From Micromonospora sp. U21 (GTDB lineage: Bacteria > Actinomycetota > Actinomycetes > Mycobacteriales > Micromonosporaceae), in assembly GCF_018070045.1 (NCBI RefSeq), contig NZ_JAGPYK010000015.1, positions 1-61,643 of the forward strand: a DNA stretch of 61,643 nt, in the 5' to 3' direction. The position numbers and the translations under genes were made by a program. Positions 16,531 through 25,063 of this stretch are shown piece by piece. How positions within the stretch are numbered: the first letter of the stretch is position 1; every line of letters begins with the position of its first letter. Below the pieces are notes generated by a model. The model saw only the letters and a program-made list of their open reading frames with translations. It searched no databases and had not been told where the DNA came from.

Positions 16531-17820
16531 TTAGGGGAGGAGGGGGTGGAGGAGGACGTTTTCGTCGCGGCCGGGGCCTACGCCTACGACGCTCACCTTG
16601 GTGTTGCAGAGTTCCTCGACGCGAGCGATGTAGCGGCGAGCGTTCTCCGGCAGTTCGTCAGCGGTGCGGGCCTTCGTGATGTCTTCCCACCAGCCGTCGA
16701 GCTCCTCGTAGACGGGCTTGGCGTGGTGGAAGTCCGTCTGACTCATCGGCATGTCGTCGACCCGCACGCCGTTGATCTCGTAGCCGACGCAGATCGGCAC
16801 CTTGGGCAGCCCGGTGAGCACGTCCAGCTTGGTGATGACCAGGTCGGTGACGCCGTTGAGGCGGCAGGCGTACCGGGCGACGACCGCGTCGAACCAGCCG
16901 CACCGTCGTTCCCGCCCGGTGGTGGTGCCGTACTCCGCGCCGATCTTGCGAAGGTGCTCGCCGTTGGCGTCGAACAGTTCGGTCGGGAACGGGCCCGCGC
17001 CGACCCGGGTGGTGTACGCCTTGCTCACCGCGATCACCTTGCTGATGGCGGTCGGCGGGATGCCGGCGCCCACGCAGGCGCCGCCGGCCGTCGGGTTCGA
17101 CGACGTCACGAAGGGGTACGTGCCGTGGTCCATGTCGAGCATGGTGGCCTGGGCGCCCTCCAGCAGCACCGTCTCGCGCCGGTCCAGGGCGTCCCAGAGC
17201 ATCGCCCGGGTCTCGGCGATGTACGGCTTGAGCCGCTCCGCGTACCCCAGGTACTCCTCGACGGTCGCCTCGAGGTCGATCGCCTTGCGGTTGTAGACCT
17301 TGAACAGGATCTGGTTCTTCTCGCGCAGCGCGAGTTCCAGCTTCTTGCGCAGAATGCCCGGGTCGAGCAGGTCCTGGAGCCGTATGCCGATCCGGGCGAC
17401 CTTGTCGCCGTACGCCGGGCCGATGCCCCGGCCGGTGGTGCCGATCCGGGACGAGCCGAGGTAGCGCTCGATCACCCGGTCCAGTGCCCGGTGGTGCGGC
17501 ATGATCAGGTGCGCGTCGCCGGAGATCCGCAACCGGGACACGTCCACGCCGCGCTCGGCCAGCCCGTCGATCTCGGTGAGCAGCACCTTCGGGTCGACCA
17601 CCACGCCGTTGCCGATGACGATCATCGCGCTCGGCGAGAGCGCGCCGGAGGGCATCAGGTGCAGTGCGTACTTCTGGCCGTCCGGGGTGATCACCGTGTG
17701 GCCCGCGTTGTTGCCACCGGAGTAGCGCACGACGTAGTCGACCCGCTCACCCAGCAGGTCGGTAACCTTGCCCTTGCCCTCGTCGCCCCACTGAGCGCCG
17801 ATGAGCACGATCGCTGGCAT
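16531..17820 (-). CDS. purA: Adenylosuccinate synthetase
   Basis: GTP-dependent enzyme of 429 residues that converts IMP plus aspartate to adenylosuccinate, the first committed step to AMP. The N-terminus has IVLIGAQWGDEGKGKVTDLL (P-loop region) and YSGGNNAGHTV, both diagnostic. SRIGTTGRGIGPAYGDK holds the IMP-binding segment, and VTKLDVLTGLP is seen as VITKLDVLTGLPK. Length is standard. ATG 17820 has GGAGG 8 nt upstream. PurB, the next enzyme, is at the left end of the window. It diverges from the DAGK-like gene at 17945. Confidence 0.97.
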   Translation of the reverse strand: MPAIVLIGAQWGDEGKGKVTDLLGERVDYVVRYSGGNNAGHTVITPDGQKYALHLMPSGALSPSAMIVIGNGVVVDPKVLLTEIDGLAERGVDVSRLRISGDAHLIMPHHRALDRVIERYLGSSRIGTTGRGIGPAYGDKVARIGIRLQDLLDPGILRKKLELALREKNQILFKVYNRKAIDLEATVEEYLGYAERLKPYIAETRAMLWDALDRRETVLLEGAQATMLDMDHGTYPFVTSSNPTAGGACVGAGIPPTAISKVIAVSKAYTTRVGAGPFPTELFDANGEHLRKIGAEYGTTTGRERRCGWFDAVVARYACRLNGVTDLVITKLDVLTGLPKVPICVGYEINGVRVDDMPMSQTDFHHAKPVYEELDGWWEDITKARTADELPENARRYIARVEELCNTKVSVVGVGPGRDENVLLHPLLP

Positions 17821-17944
17821 CTTTTCAGCCTCCAGAAGGCTCGGGTGCCAGGTGGCGACCGGTTGGCGAGCCCGGGGTGTCAGGTTAACAAGTAGTGACG
17901 GCGCGGCCGGCAGGGGTCGCGGCGAGAGGCAGGAGGCTCCTTCC

Positions 17945-18976
17945 GTGTACGACGTGGTGCTGCTCACCCTCGGTTCGGAGCGGGACGCTCCCGGGGGCTG
18001 CGGCAGCGGTGGGGCCTGCTGCGGCGGTGCGACCGGAGCCGACACCGACCCGGCAACCGGTGCCGACGCCGGGGCGCTGGGCGCTGCGGACCGGTGCGCC
18101 ACGGAGCGGCCCAGGGTGCCGGTGCTGGCCTGCGTCGACGCGCTGAACGCCCGGGGTGCCCGCGTGCAGACAGTCACCGCGCGCTCGGACGCCGAGATCG
18201 ACGAGGTGTTGGCCCGGCTCGACGGTCCGCCCCGCCCGGACGGCCTCACCTGGCCGGACCCGGACGGCAAGACCCGGCTGGTCGTCGCCACGGCCAGCGA
18301 CGGGCAGTTGCGCGCCGTGCTGCGCCGGCTGGTCCGGCGGTACGCGCCAGCGCCGAGCCGCCGCCCGGCGGATCTGCCCGGTGACCGAACCCTGCCCGAC
18401 CTGCCGCCGGTGGCCGTGCTCCCGCTCGACCCGGCGCGCGGCGGCACTCACCAGGACCTGGCCGCGCAGCTCGGGCTGCCCCGCGACCCGTCTGCGGTGG
18501 CCGCCGCGGTGCTGGACGGCACGCCGCGCCGGCTGGACCTGCTGCGCAACGACGGCGGCTCGGTGACCCTGGACGGCGCCCTGCTCGGCGCCGCCGACGA
18601 CGCCGGCCGACCGCTGCACTGGCGGGCCCGGGTCGAGGTGGACGACACCATCCTCACCGAGGGTGACGAACCGCTGCTGGCCTGTGCGATCGGTAACGCT
18701 GGCGGGTACGCGACGCTCAACGACGTGACGTTGCTGGCCGCGCCGGATCCGGCCGACGGCCAGGTCGAGGTCGCGGTGGCCGTGCCGGTGGTCGTCCGCT
18801 CGGTGCTGGGCCGGAAGCGGGTACGCCTGGAGGTGCGGCGGGCTCGCGGGCGGGCGGTGTCGGTGCTGCCCAGGGAAGGAAAGGTGCCCTACCTCGACGA
18901 TGGTGTCGAGGGTGAGCTGACCCGCAAGCGCTCCTGGTGGATCGAACCGGGCGCCTGGGCGGTCTGGTCGATCTGA
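17945..18976 (+). CDS. Diacylglycerol kinase-fold protein with Cys-rich N-terminus
   Basis: A 343-residue protein. The central part (KTRLVVATASDGQLRAVLRRLVRRYAP, then VAVLPLDP and a QLGLPRDPSAVAAAVLDGTPRRLDLLR segment) matches the DAGK/YegS catalytic region in order, although the canonical GGDGT loop reads TASDG. The C-terminal beta domain ends in SWWIEPGAWAVW. Such genes often lie next to purA in actinobacteria. An unusual N-terminal insert, GGCGSGGACCGG (residues about 15-27), concentrates Cys and could bind metal. The start is GTG 17945 with AGGAGG 8 nt upstream. Lipid phosphorylation is inferred from fold only; the changed phosphate loop may mean another function. Confidence 0.65.
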   Translation: MYDVVLLTLGSERDAPGGCGSGGACCGGATGADTDPATGADAGALGAADRCATERPRVPVLACVDALNARGARVQTVTARSDAEIDEVLARLDGPPRPDGLTWPDPDGKTRLVVATASDGQLRAVLRRLVRRYAPAPSRRPADLPGDRTLPDLPPVAVLPLDPARGGTHQDLAAQLGLPRDPSAVAAAVLDGTPRRLDLLRNDGGSVTLDGALLGAADDAGRPLHWRARVEVDDTILTEGDEPLLACAIGNAGGYATLNDVTLLAAPDPADGQVEVAVAVPVVVRSVLGRKRVRLEVRRARGRAVSVLPREGKVPYLDDGVEGELTRKRSWWIEPGAWAVWSI

Positions 18977-19047
18977 CCCCGGCTGCGCCGACCGACCCTC
19001 GTCGGCCGGTGGGCCTATCCTCGCAGGAGGACTGGGGAGGAACCGTA

Positions 19048-21447
19048 ATGGACGAGAACGCCGACCGGGCACAGGTGCCCGGCCAGCAGCCGGTGCCGGA
19101 GCGGGACATCGAACCACTCTGGCCACCGGATCCGGCCGACCGGGGCACGGATGCGGCGGCACCGCCATGGGCATCGGTCTCGGAGCAGCGGAGTGCCCCG
19201 CCGTCGTCCGCGCCCCCATCGACCGTGCTGCCGCCCGTCGCCGCGCCACCGACGGGCCGTCCGGCGGTTCCCGGGCAGCCCGGGGCCGCGGCGCGGACCC
19301 CGCCGTCACCGTCCGACTATCCGTCGCTCACGGGTGCCGTGCCGGCGCCCGGCGGCTGGGGCGTCACCGGCCCCTCCGGCACCGCGTCGGGCTGGGCGCC
19401 GGGCCAGCCGAGCTGGCCACCGCCGACCGACTCACCGGCCCCCGACGCTCCCGGCCCGACAGTCGACGACACCCGACCCACGCCGTCGACCACTGACGCC
19501 GGGCCCAGCGCCGCGACACCGGGCACCGCGCCGACGGCGACGAACGTCCCGGGGGCGGCAGGCACCACGGCGGCGGCCGACCCGACTCCGTGGGCACCCA
19601 GCCCCCGGCCGGAGGCAGCCAACCCCACGCCGCACGCAGCCGGCCCCACGCCGGAGACAGCGGGCCCCGCCTCGGAGGCGGGCACCCTGCCCGGGGCGAA
19701 GGCCCCCATGTCGGGAGCGGGCCCCACGACCGGCGCGGAAAGCCCCGCGTCGGGCGTGACACCCGGGCAGGCCGATGATCCGGGCCCGGTCGCCGTCCCG
19801 GCCCCGCCGATCGCGCCGGGCGGCGTCGACCTGGACCTGCCGTTCACCCTGGATCGCCCGGCGGCAGCCGCCGCGGCCGCCGATCGCTCGATCCCGGCAG
19901 ACCGGGCAGCAGACGGGACCGCTACCGCGGACCCCGCCACGCCCGGGTCGGCGGCGACCAGGGCTGGCGGGGTCGCCGTCGGGGAGGACGGACCCACGGC
20001 CGGCACGGCACGGCCGGCGACGGAGTCGCCCTGGGCGTATCCGCCGCAGCGGCCGGCCGGCGCGACCGGGACGGCCCACGACGAGGCGGCCGCCGGAACG
20101 CCGCCGGTCCCCGCCCCGCCCGTCCCCCAGCCACCGCACCCGGGCGGCCCGGCCGCCCCGCACGTTGGCCCCGGCCAGGCGTACCCCGGTCAGACGTACT
20201 CCGGTCAGACGTACTCCGGTCAGACGTACTCGCCGGCGATCCCCGGTCAGGCCGGCCCGGCACCGGCCCCGCCGCCCCCGCCCGACCCGACGCAGTTCGC
20301 CGACCCGCCGCACGGCAGCCCCGCGCCGCAGCAGGGTGGCTCGGCGGCTCCGCCTCCGGGGCCGTTCCCGCCGTCGCCGGGCTGGTATCCCCCGCCCTGG
20401 CAGCAGAGCACCACCCCCGGGGCCCCACCAGCTCAGCCGCAGCCGTATCAGGAGGCCGCAGGGGTGACCCGGGTGCCGGCCACCGGCTATCCGGACGCCA
20501 CCTGGGAGCCGGAGACCACTGCGGCGCCGACCGCGGAGGACTTCGCCCGGCGCCGCCAGGTACGGCCCGCCGATCCGGTGGCCACGATGGGCGTCCGCGC
20601 GGTGGTCAACAAGATGGGGCTGCTCCGGCTCGCTCCCGGACGGCACGAGCAGGAGCTCAAGCGGGACATCGAGATGGTGCGCCGCAACTTCGGCGGGCTA
20701 CGGCAGGTGACCGTGGTCAACCCCAAGGGCGGCGCCGGAAAGACGGTGGCCATCCTGCTGCTCGCGATGACGTTCGGCCAGAAGCGCGGCGGCTACGTGC
20801 TGGCCTGGGACAACAACGAGACCCAGGGCACTCTCGGGATGCGCGCCCAGCAGGACTTCCACTCGCGCACGGTGCGGGACATGCTGCGCGACCTCGGGCA
20901 GTTCCAGGGCGCGCACGGGCGGGTCGGCGACCTGTCGCAGTACGTCCGCTCGCAGGGCGAGGGGATGTTCGACGTGCTCGCCTCGGACGAGTCGGCCACC
21001 GGCGGCGAGATGCTCACCGCGGCCGCGTTCGCCGAGATCCGCGAGGTGGTCAGCCGCTTCTACAAGCTGATCTTCGTGGACACGGGGAACAACGTCCGGG
21101 CGCAGAACTGGCAGGCCTCGATGGACGCCACCGACCAACTGGTCGTCACCATGTCCGCCCGTAACGACTCGGCGGAAACCGCCGCCCGGATGCTCGACCA
21201 TCTCGAGCAGAGCGGCCGGCAGCGGCTGGTCCGGCAGGCGGTGACGGTGGTGTCGATGCCGCCGTCCCGCAAGGAGATCGACCTGCCGGCCATTCAGGAG
21301 CACTTCGCGGCCCGGACCAGGGCGGTGCTGCTGGCGCCGTACGAGCGGCTCATCGACAGCGGCGAGCCGATCCGGTACGGAGGGCTCTCCTCGGCCACCC
21401 GGGACGCCTGGCTCAAGATCGCCGCTGCGGTCGCCGAGGGGCTGTAG
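19048..21447 (+). CDS. EspI/MinD-like ATPase with long Pro/Ala/Thr-rich N-terminus
   Basis: A 799-residue protein. Residues 1 to about 510 are low-complexity Pro/Ala/Thr-rich sequence, including a short YSGQT repeat. Residues from about 550 form a ParA/MinD-type ATPase: TVVNPKGGAGKTVA (deviant Walker A with the signature first Lys), VLAWDNNETQGTLG, and FVDTGNNVRAQNW (Walker B region). The build resembles EspI and the SCO5717-type proteins linked to ESX secretion, but no ESX gene is visible here. The start is ATG 19048 with GGGGAGG 7 nt before it, following the DAGK-like gene by about 70 bp. A role in positioning or regulating a membrane machine is inferred. Confidence 0.8.
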   Translation: MDENADRAQVPGQQPVPERDIEPLWPPDPADRGTDAAAPPWASVSEQRSAPPSSAPPSTVLPPVAAPPTGRPAVPGQPGAAARTPPSPSDYPSLTGAVPAPGGWGVTGPSGTASGWAPGQPSWPPPTDSPAPDAPGPTVDDTRPTPSTTDAGPSAATPGTAPTATNVPGAAGTTAAADPTPWAPSPRPEAANPTPHAAGPTPETAGPASEAGTLPGAKAPMSGAGPTTGAESPASGVTPGQADDPGPVAVPAPPIAPGGVDLDLPFTLDRPAAAAAAADRSIPADRAADGTATADPATPGSAATRAGGVAVGEDGPTAGTARPATESPWAYPPQRPAGATGTAHDEAAAGTPPVPAPPVPQPPHPGGPAAPHVGPGQAYPGQTYSGQTYSGQTYSPAIPGQAGPAPAPPPPPDPTQFADPPHGSPAPQQGGSAAPPPGPFPPSPGWYPPPWQQSTTPGAPPAQPQPYQEAAGVTRVPATGYPDATWEPETTAAPTAEDFARRRQVRPADPVATMGVRAVVNKMGLLRLAPGRHEQELKRDIEMVRRNFGGLRQVTVVNPKGGAGKTVAILLLAMTFGQKRGGYVLAWDNNETQGTLGMRAQQDFHSRTVRDMLRDLGQFQGAHGRVGDLSQYVRSQGEGMFDVLASDESATGGEMLTAAAFAEIREVVSRFYKLIFVDTGNNVRAQNWQASMDATDQLVVTMSARNDSAETAARMLDHLEQSGRQRLVRQAVTVVSMPPSRKEIDLPAIQEHFAARTRAVLLAPYERLIDSGEPIRYGGLSSATRDAWLKIAAAVAEGL
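20181..20230 (+). repeat. 15-bp coding tandem repeat in the EspI-like gene
   Basis: The unit GTACTCCGGTCAGAC occurs 3.3 times (the first unit has one change) and encodes repeated YSGQT. Copy number probably varies between strains. Confidence 0.85.
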
Positions 21448-21452
21448 GCGGC

Positions 21453-21489
21453 CGACGGCCGGTCGGCGCAGGTGCCGGGCCGGCCGTCG
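21453..21489. terminator. Bidirectional hairpin between EspI-like gene and DUF3151
   Basis: CGACGGCCGG pairs with CCGGCCGTCG around a 17-nt loop, and flanking GCGGCC/GGCCGC could extend the stem with a bulge. It lies between two convergent genes. Confidence 0.65.
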
Positions 21490-21498
21490 GGCCGCGTG

Positions 21499-21927
21499 TC
21501 AGTTGCTGGCCAGCGCGTCCGCCGCCGCCGGGTCACAGTCGCGGAGGAACTGGGCGCAGCGGGCCGCCTCGTCAGCCTCGCCGATCTCGTCGGCGGCCCG
21601 GGAGAGCACGTACAGGCAACGGAGGAAGCCGCGGTTGGGCTCGTGCGACCACGGCACCGGGCCGTGGCCCTTCCAGCCGCTACGGCGCAGTTGGTCCAGA
21701 CCCCGGTGGTAGCCGGTGCGCGCGTAGGCGTACGCCGTTACCACCTGGCCCTGCGCGAACGACCGGGCCGCCAGCTCGGCCCAGGCCGCGCTGTAGGTCG
21801 GGAAACGGGCCGCCACCTCGGCGTACGCCTGATCGGTGCCCGCCTGTTCGGCGGTGGCCAGCGCTGCGTCGGCCTCGTCGTTCGCGGGCAGGAGGGTGGC
21901 CGGTGGCTCTGGCAACAGGTTCTGCAT
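21499..21927 (-). CDS. DUF3151 protein
   Basis: Conserved actinobacterial protein of 142 residues with helical, TPR-like character. Recognisable parts are MQNLLPEPPATLLP at the start, FPTYSAAWAELAARSF, AYAYARTGYHRGLDQLRRSGWKGHGPVPWSHEPNRGFLRCLYVLSRAADEIGE, and the C-terminal CAQFLRDCDP. The central GHGPVPWSHEPNRGFLR stretch is the most family-specific. ATG 21927 gives the family-like N-terminus; an in-frame TTG at 21939 would add four residues. It converges on the EspI-like gene. No biochemical function is known to me. Confidence 0.85.
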   Translation of the reverse strand: MQNLLPEPPATLLPANDEADAALATAEQAGTDQAYAEVAARFPTYSAAWAELAARSFAQGQVVTAYAYARTGYHRGLDQLRRSGWKGHGPVPWSHEPNRGFLRCLYVLSRAADEIGEADEAARCAQFLRDCDPAAADALASN

Positions 21928-22040
21928 CGCCCCATTCAACCCGCTTGACGGGGCGACACGCGAGCGGGTCGGCCGACCCGCTCGGCTGAACGGCTGAGGA
22001 GTTGGTCACGCCTGCGGCCTATGCCGCCGCCAGGTGTTTT

Positions 22041-22056
22041 CCATTACAACTAATGG
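22041..22056. promoter_or_regulatory. CCATTA-N4-TAATGG palindrome in the DUF3151/LOG gap
   Basis: A perfect 6-bp inverted repeat with a 4-nt spacer in an AT-richer patch of an otherwise GC-rich 248-bp gap between divergent genes. It could be an operator or overlap a promoter. No regulator is nearby, so this is a candidate only. Confidence 0.4.
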
Positions 22057-22084
22057 TCCGGAGCCTCCCCAGGACCCGGTTACG

Positions 22085-22118
22085 CAGGAGCCCGGTGGCC
22101 ACGACCACCGGGCTCCTG
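22085..22118 (+). terminator. Strong hairpin upstream of the LOG gene
   Basis: CAGGAGCCCGGTGG pairs perfectly with CCACCGGGCTCCTG (14 bp) around a 6-nt loop. No coding gene precedes it on the plus strand, so it may end a short transcript starting near the palindrome at 22041 or act as a leader structure. Confidence 0.5.
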
Positions 22119-22175
22119 TCGGTTCACGCCCCGCCCGGGGTTTGGCCGGTCCCGGCGGGCGGGCAGGATGACCCG

Positions 22176-23369
22176 GTGCCGACCCCACCTCCCGCGGACG
22201 TCATCGAGCCGCACCTGCACGCCAACGAGGTCCAGACCCGCGACGAGTTCGACCAGCAGCTGGCCACCGGCCGCCTGACCGGGCTGACCGTGCAGGGGCT
22301 CCGCCTCGACCTCGCCCCGGTCCCCGACCTGACCGGTGTCGAGGTCAGCGGCGCCCTCTTCGTCGGCTGCCGGTTCGCCTCCCGGGAGGTCGGCGCCGAC
22401 CTGGTCCGGCGTGGCGCGAACGTGGTGCCGCCGTTCTCCGGGCTGCCGTACCCGACCCAGCCGACGCACCTCTACACCGCGGACGAACTGGCCGCCGGGT
22501 TCGTCGAGGGCGGGTTCACCGGGATGTACGACACCCGGGTGTACGAGCACTACCGGGCGCACGGCGGCGCGCTGCCGGACGTCAAGGAGGCTCTCGGCCA
22601 GCGGCTGCACGACCACGGCGTGGACAACGCTCTGGCCGACGCCACCCGGGCCTGGCTGACCGAGCACGGGCCGCAGTCGGTGGTGGGCATCATGGGCGGG
22701 CACGCCGTGCGACGCGGCAGCCCGGCGTACCGGATGGCGGCCGTGCTGGGTTGGGAGCTGGCCCGGGCCGACCGGCTGGTGGTGACCGGCGGCGGTCCCG
22801 GGGTGATGGAGGCGGCCAACCTCGGCGCCCACCTGGCGGACCAGCCGGCGGCGGAGCTGACCGAGGCGATCGACCTGCTGGCCACCGCGCCGGACTTCAC
22901 CGACCACCAGCGGTACACCGCCGTGGCGCTGACGGTCCGGCAGCGGTACGCGGGCGTGCCCCGGCAGCGCGGCGCCGGCGCGGGGTGGGCGCGGGCCGGT
23001 GGGCTGGCCATCCCGACCTGGCTGTACGGGCACGAGCCGGCGAACCTGTTCGCGGGGCGGATCGCCAAGTACTTCTCGAACGCGATCCGGGAGGACACCA
23101 TCCTGCGGCTCGCCCGGGGTGGCATCGTGTTCGCCCCCGGGCGGGCGGGCACGGTGCAGGAGGTGTTCCAGGCGGCGACCAAGACCTACTACGGCACCGA
23201 CGGTGTCAGCGGCGCCTACGTCTTCCTGGACCGCGCGTACTGGACCCGGGAGCTGCCGGTGGAGGCGCTGTTGCGCCCGCTGCTGGCCGCGTCCCCGTTC
23301 GGCGACCTGTCGGCGACGATCCATCTGACCGACGACGTCCGCGAGGCCGTCCACCTGCTCACAACGTAA
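22176..23369 (+). CDS. LOG family (lysine decarboxylase-like) protein with N-terminal extension
   Basis: A 397-residue Rossmann-fold protein. The LOG family cleaves nucleoside 5-monophosphates (cytokinin or nucleotide phosphoribohydrolase) despite the older lysine decarboxylase name. Motif 1 is VVTGGGPGVMEAANLG (about residue 203). The second motif reads APGRAGTVQEVF (about 320) where the family normally has PGGxGTxxE, so one conserved Gly is Arg. It is much longer than 190-residue LOG enzymes, with about 170 extra N-terminal residues of pentapeptide-like character (GVEVSGALFVGCRF). GTG 22176 follows GCAGGA. Its TAA stop lies inside the palindromic repeat that follows. Activity is uncertain because of the substituted motif. 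Confidence 0.8.
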   Translation: MPTPPPADVIEPHLHANEVQTRDEFDQQLATGRLTGLTVQGLRLDLAPVPDLTGVEVSGALFVGCRFASREVGADLVRRGANVVPPFSGLPYPTQPTHLYTADELAAGFVEGGFTGMYDTRVYEHYRAHGGALPDVKEALGQRLHDHGVDNALADATRAWLTEHGPQSVVGIMGGHAVRRGSPAYRMAAVLGWELARADRLVVTGGGPGVMEAANLGAHLADQPAAELTEAIDLLATAPDFTDHQRYTAVALTVRQRYAGVPRQRGAGAGWARAGGLAIPTWLYGHEPANLFAGRIAKYFSNAIREDTILRLARGGIVFAPGRAGTVQEVFQAATKTYYGTDGVSGAYVFLDRAYWTRELPVEALLRPLLAASPFGDLSATIHLTDDVREAVHLLTT

Positions 23370-23420
23370 GGAAGGGCACCTTCTTATCGTCTGATGCATA
23401 GGAAGGGTCCCTTCCTAACA
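23367..23420. repeat. Double palindrome of the AAGGAAGGG type (family B)
   Basis: Two palindromes in tandem: TAAGGAAGGGCACCTTCTTA (23367-23386) and TAGGAAGGGTCCCTTCCTA (23399-23417, perfect 9-bp arms). They are separated by 12 nt. The first contains the TAA stop of the LOG gene. I recall similar AAGGAAGGG-CCCTTCTT elements as frequent in Micromonospora and Salinispora intergenic DNA; that is memory, not a search. Confidence 0.75.
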
Positions 23421-23446
23421 TCGGCAGGGCCGTCGCGTGGAGACGG

Positions 23447-23481
23447 CGACGGCCGGCTCCCCCGAGGAGAGCCGGCCGTCG
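23447..23481 (-). terminator. Hairpin after fba
   Basis: CGACGGCCGGCTC pairs perfectly with GAGCCGGCCGTCG around a 9-nt loop, 12 bp beyond the fba stop. Confidence 0.8.
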
Positions 23482-23492
23482 GTGTGACGTCG

Positions 23493-24518
23493 TTACTTGG
23501 ACATGGTGGTGCCGGTGGAGCGCAGGTGCTCGCACGCCTCGACGACCCGGGCGGCCAGGCCAGCCTCGGCGGCCTTCCCCCAGGTACGCGGGTCGTACTG
23601 CTTCTTGTTGCCGACCTCACCGTCGATCTTCAGCACGCCGTCGTAGTTGCGGAGCATGTGGTCGGCGACGGGCCGGGTGAAGGCGTACTGAGTGTCGGTG
23701 TCGATGTTCATCTTCACCACGCCGTAGTCCAGCGCCTCGCGGATCTCGCTCAGCAGGGAGCCCGAGCCGCCGTGGAAGACCAGGCTGAGCGGCTTGTCCT
23801 TGCCGTACTTCGCGCCGACCGCGTCCTGGATCTGCTTGAGGATCTCCGGCCGGAGCTTGACGTTGCCCGGCTTGTAGACGCCGTGCACGTTGCCGAAGGT
23901 CAGCGCCGCCATGTAGCGGCCCTTCTCGCCGAGGCCGAGCGCCTCGACCATGGCCAGGCCATCCTCGACGGTGGTGTAGAGCTTGTCGTTGATGGCGTTC
24001 TCGACGCCGTCCTCCTCACCACCGACGACGCCGACCTCGATCTCAAGGACGATCTTGCCCTTGGCGGCCTCGTCGAGCAGCTGGGAGGCGATCTGCAGGT
24101 TCTCCGCCACCGGCACGGCCGAGCCGTCCCACATGTGCGACTGGTACAGCGGCTGCTCGCCGCGCTTCACCCGCTCCTGCGAGATGCCCATCAGCGGCCG
24201 GACGAAGCCGTCCAGCTTGTCCTTCGGGCAGTGGTCGGTGTGCAGCGCGATGTTGACCGGGTACTTCTTGGCGACCTCGTGGGCGTACGCGGCGAACGCC
24301 GCCGCGCCGGTGACCATGTCCTTGATCGAGGGGCCGGAGAGGTACTCGGCGCCACCGGTGGAGACCTGGATGATGCCGTCGCTCTCCGCGTCGGCGAAGC
24401 CCTTGAGCGCCGCGTTCAGCGTCTGGGAGGAGGTCACGTTGATCGCGGGGTACGCGTACCGGCCAGCCTTGGCGCGGTCCAGCATCTCCGCGTAAGCCTC
24501 GGGGGAAGCGATGGGCAT
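23493..24518 (-). CDS. fba: Class II fructose-bisphosphate aldolase
   Basis: Zinc-dependent glycolytic and gluconeogenic aldolase of 341 residues that splits fructose 1,6-bisphosphate to DHAP and glyceraldehyde 3-phosphate. Zinc and substrate motifs are in order: IALHTDHCPKDKLDGFVRPL (metal-binding His and following Asp), EIEVGVVGGEEDGVEN, ALTFGNVHGVYKPGN, LVFHGGSGS and YGVVKMNIDTDTQYAFTR. The PAINVTSSQTLNAALKGF N-terminus is typical of class IIA enzymes. ATG 24518 has AAGGAGCG upstream. fba followed by pyrE and clpB is also the order I recall in Streptomyces. Confidence 0.96.
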   Translation of the reverse strand: MPIASPEAYAEMLDRAKAGRYAYPAINVTSSQTLNAALKGFADAESDGIIQVSTGGAEYLSGPSIKDMVTGAAAFAAYAHEVAKKYPVNIALHTDHCPKDKLDGFVRPLMGISQERVKRGEQPLYQSHMWDGSAVPVAENLQIASQLLDEAAKGKIVLEIEVGVVGGEEDGVENAINDKLYTTVEDGLAMVEALGLGEKGRYMAALTFGNVHGVYKPGNVKLRPEILKQIQDAVGAKYGKDKPLSLVFHGGSGSLLSEIREALDYGVVKMNIDTDTQYAFTRPVADHMLRNYDGVLKIDGEVGNKKQYDPRTWGKAAEAGLAARVVEACEHLRSTGTTMSK

Positions 24519-24679
24519 GTCAAACGCTCCTTACTTACCACTCTCGGCCGTGCTGGCCGCTGTTGTTCACGGGTGCGCCGGACCGCGCTGTCCTCCGCCC
24601 GGCAGTATCCCGCAAGTGAGGTGCGCCGGAACAACCGACCCGACCCTGGCCCACCGGTCGGGCCGCGGCGGGGAGCCGG

Positions 24680-25063
24680 TCACCGGTTGTCCAGGCGGTC
24701 CGGCACGATGACGCTGATCAGCCAGGTGACGATGGTCATCACGATGGCTCCCCAGAACGCCGCCCAGAAACCGTCCACCTGGAACGGCAGGTCGAGCCCG
24801 CGGGCGATCCGGTCGGTGAGCAGGAACAGCAGCGCGTTGACCACCAGCGCGAACAGGCCCAGGGTCAGCAGGTAGAACACGCAGCCGACCACCTTGATCA
24901 CCGGTTTGAGCACCGCGTTGATCACGCCGAAGATCAGCGCGACCACGATCAGCGTGAGCACGGTGTTGCCACCCGTGCGGCCGTGCACGTCGACCCCGGG
25001 CACGATCAGCGTGGTCACCCACAACGCGACCGCGGTGATCGCCAGCCGGATGAGGAAGCCCAC
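24680..25063 (-). CDS. Small integral membrane protein, phage-holin-4/YvlD superfamily
   Basis: A 127-residue membrane protein with about four transmembrane helices. The pattern MGFLIRLAITAVALWVTTLIVPGV, NTVLTLIVVALIFGVINAVLKPVIKVV, a hydrophobic LTLGLFALVVNALLFLLTDRI segment and a final FWAAFWGAIVMTIVTWLISVI helix is that of the widespread YvlD/DUF360 family, often labelled phage holin family 4. Nothing around it is phage-like, so a host envelope function is more likely. It lies 160 bp downstream of fba's start on the same strand, with no terminator seen between. Confidence 0.8.
   Translation of the reverse strand: MGFLIRLAITAVALWVTTLIVPGVDVHGRTGGNTVLTLIVVALIFGVINAVLKPVIKVVGCVFYLLTLGLFALVVNALLFLLTDRIARGLDLPFQVDGFWAAFWGAIVMTIVTWLISVIVPDRLDNR

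Noticed and set aside
24680..25063. Phage holin implying a prophage
   Set aside because: The YvlD/phage-holin-4 family is widespread in bacterial chromosomes, and no other phage gene is near.
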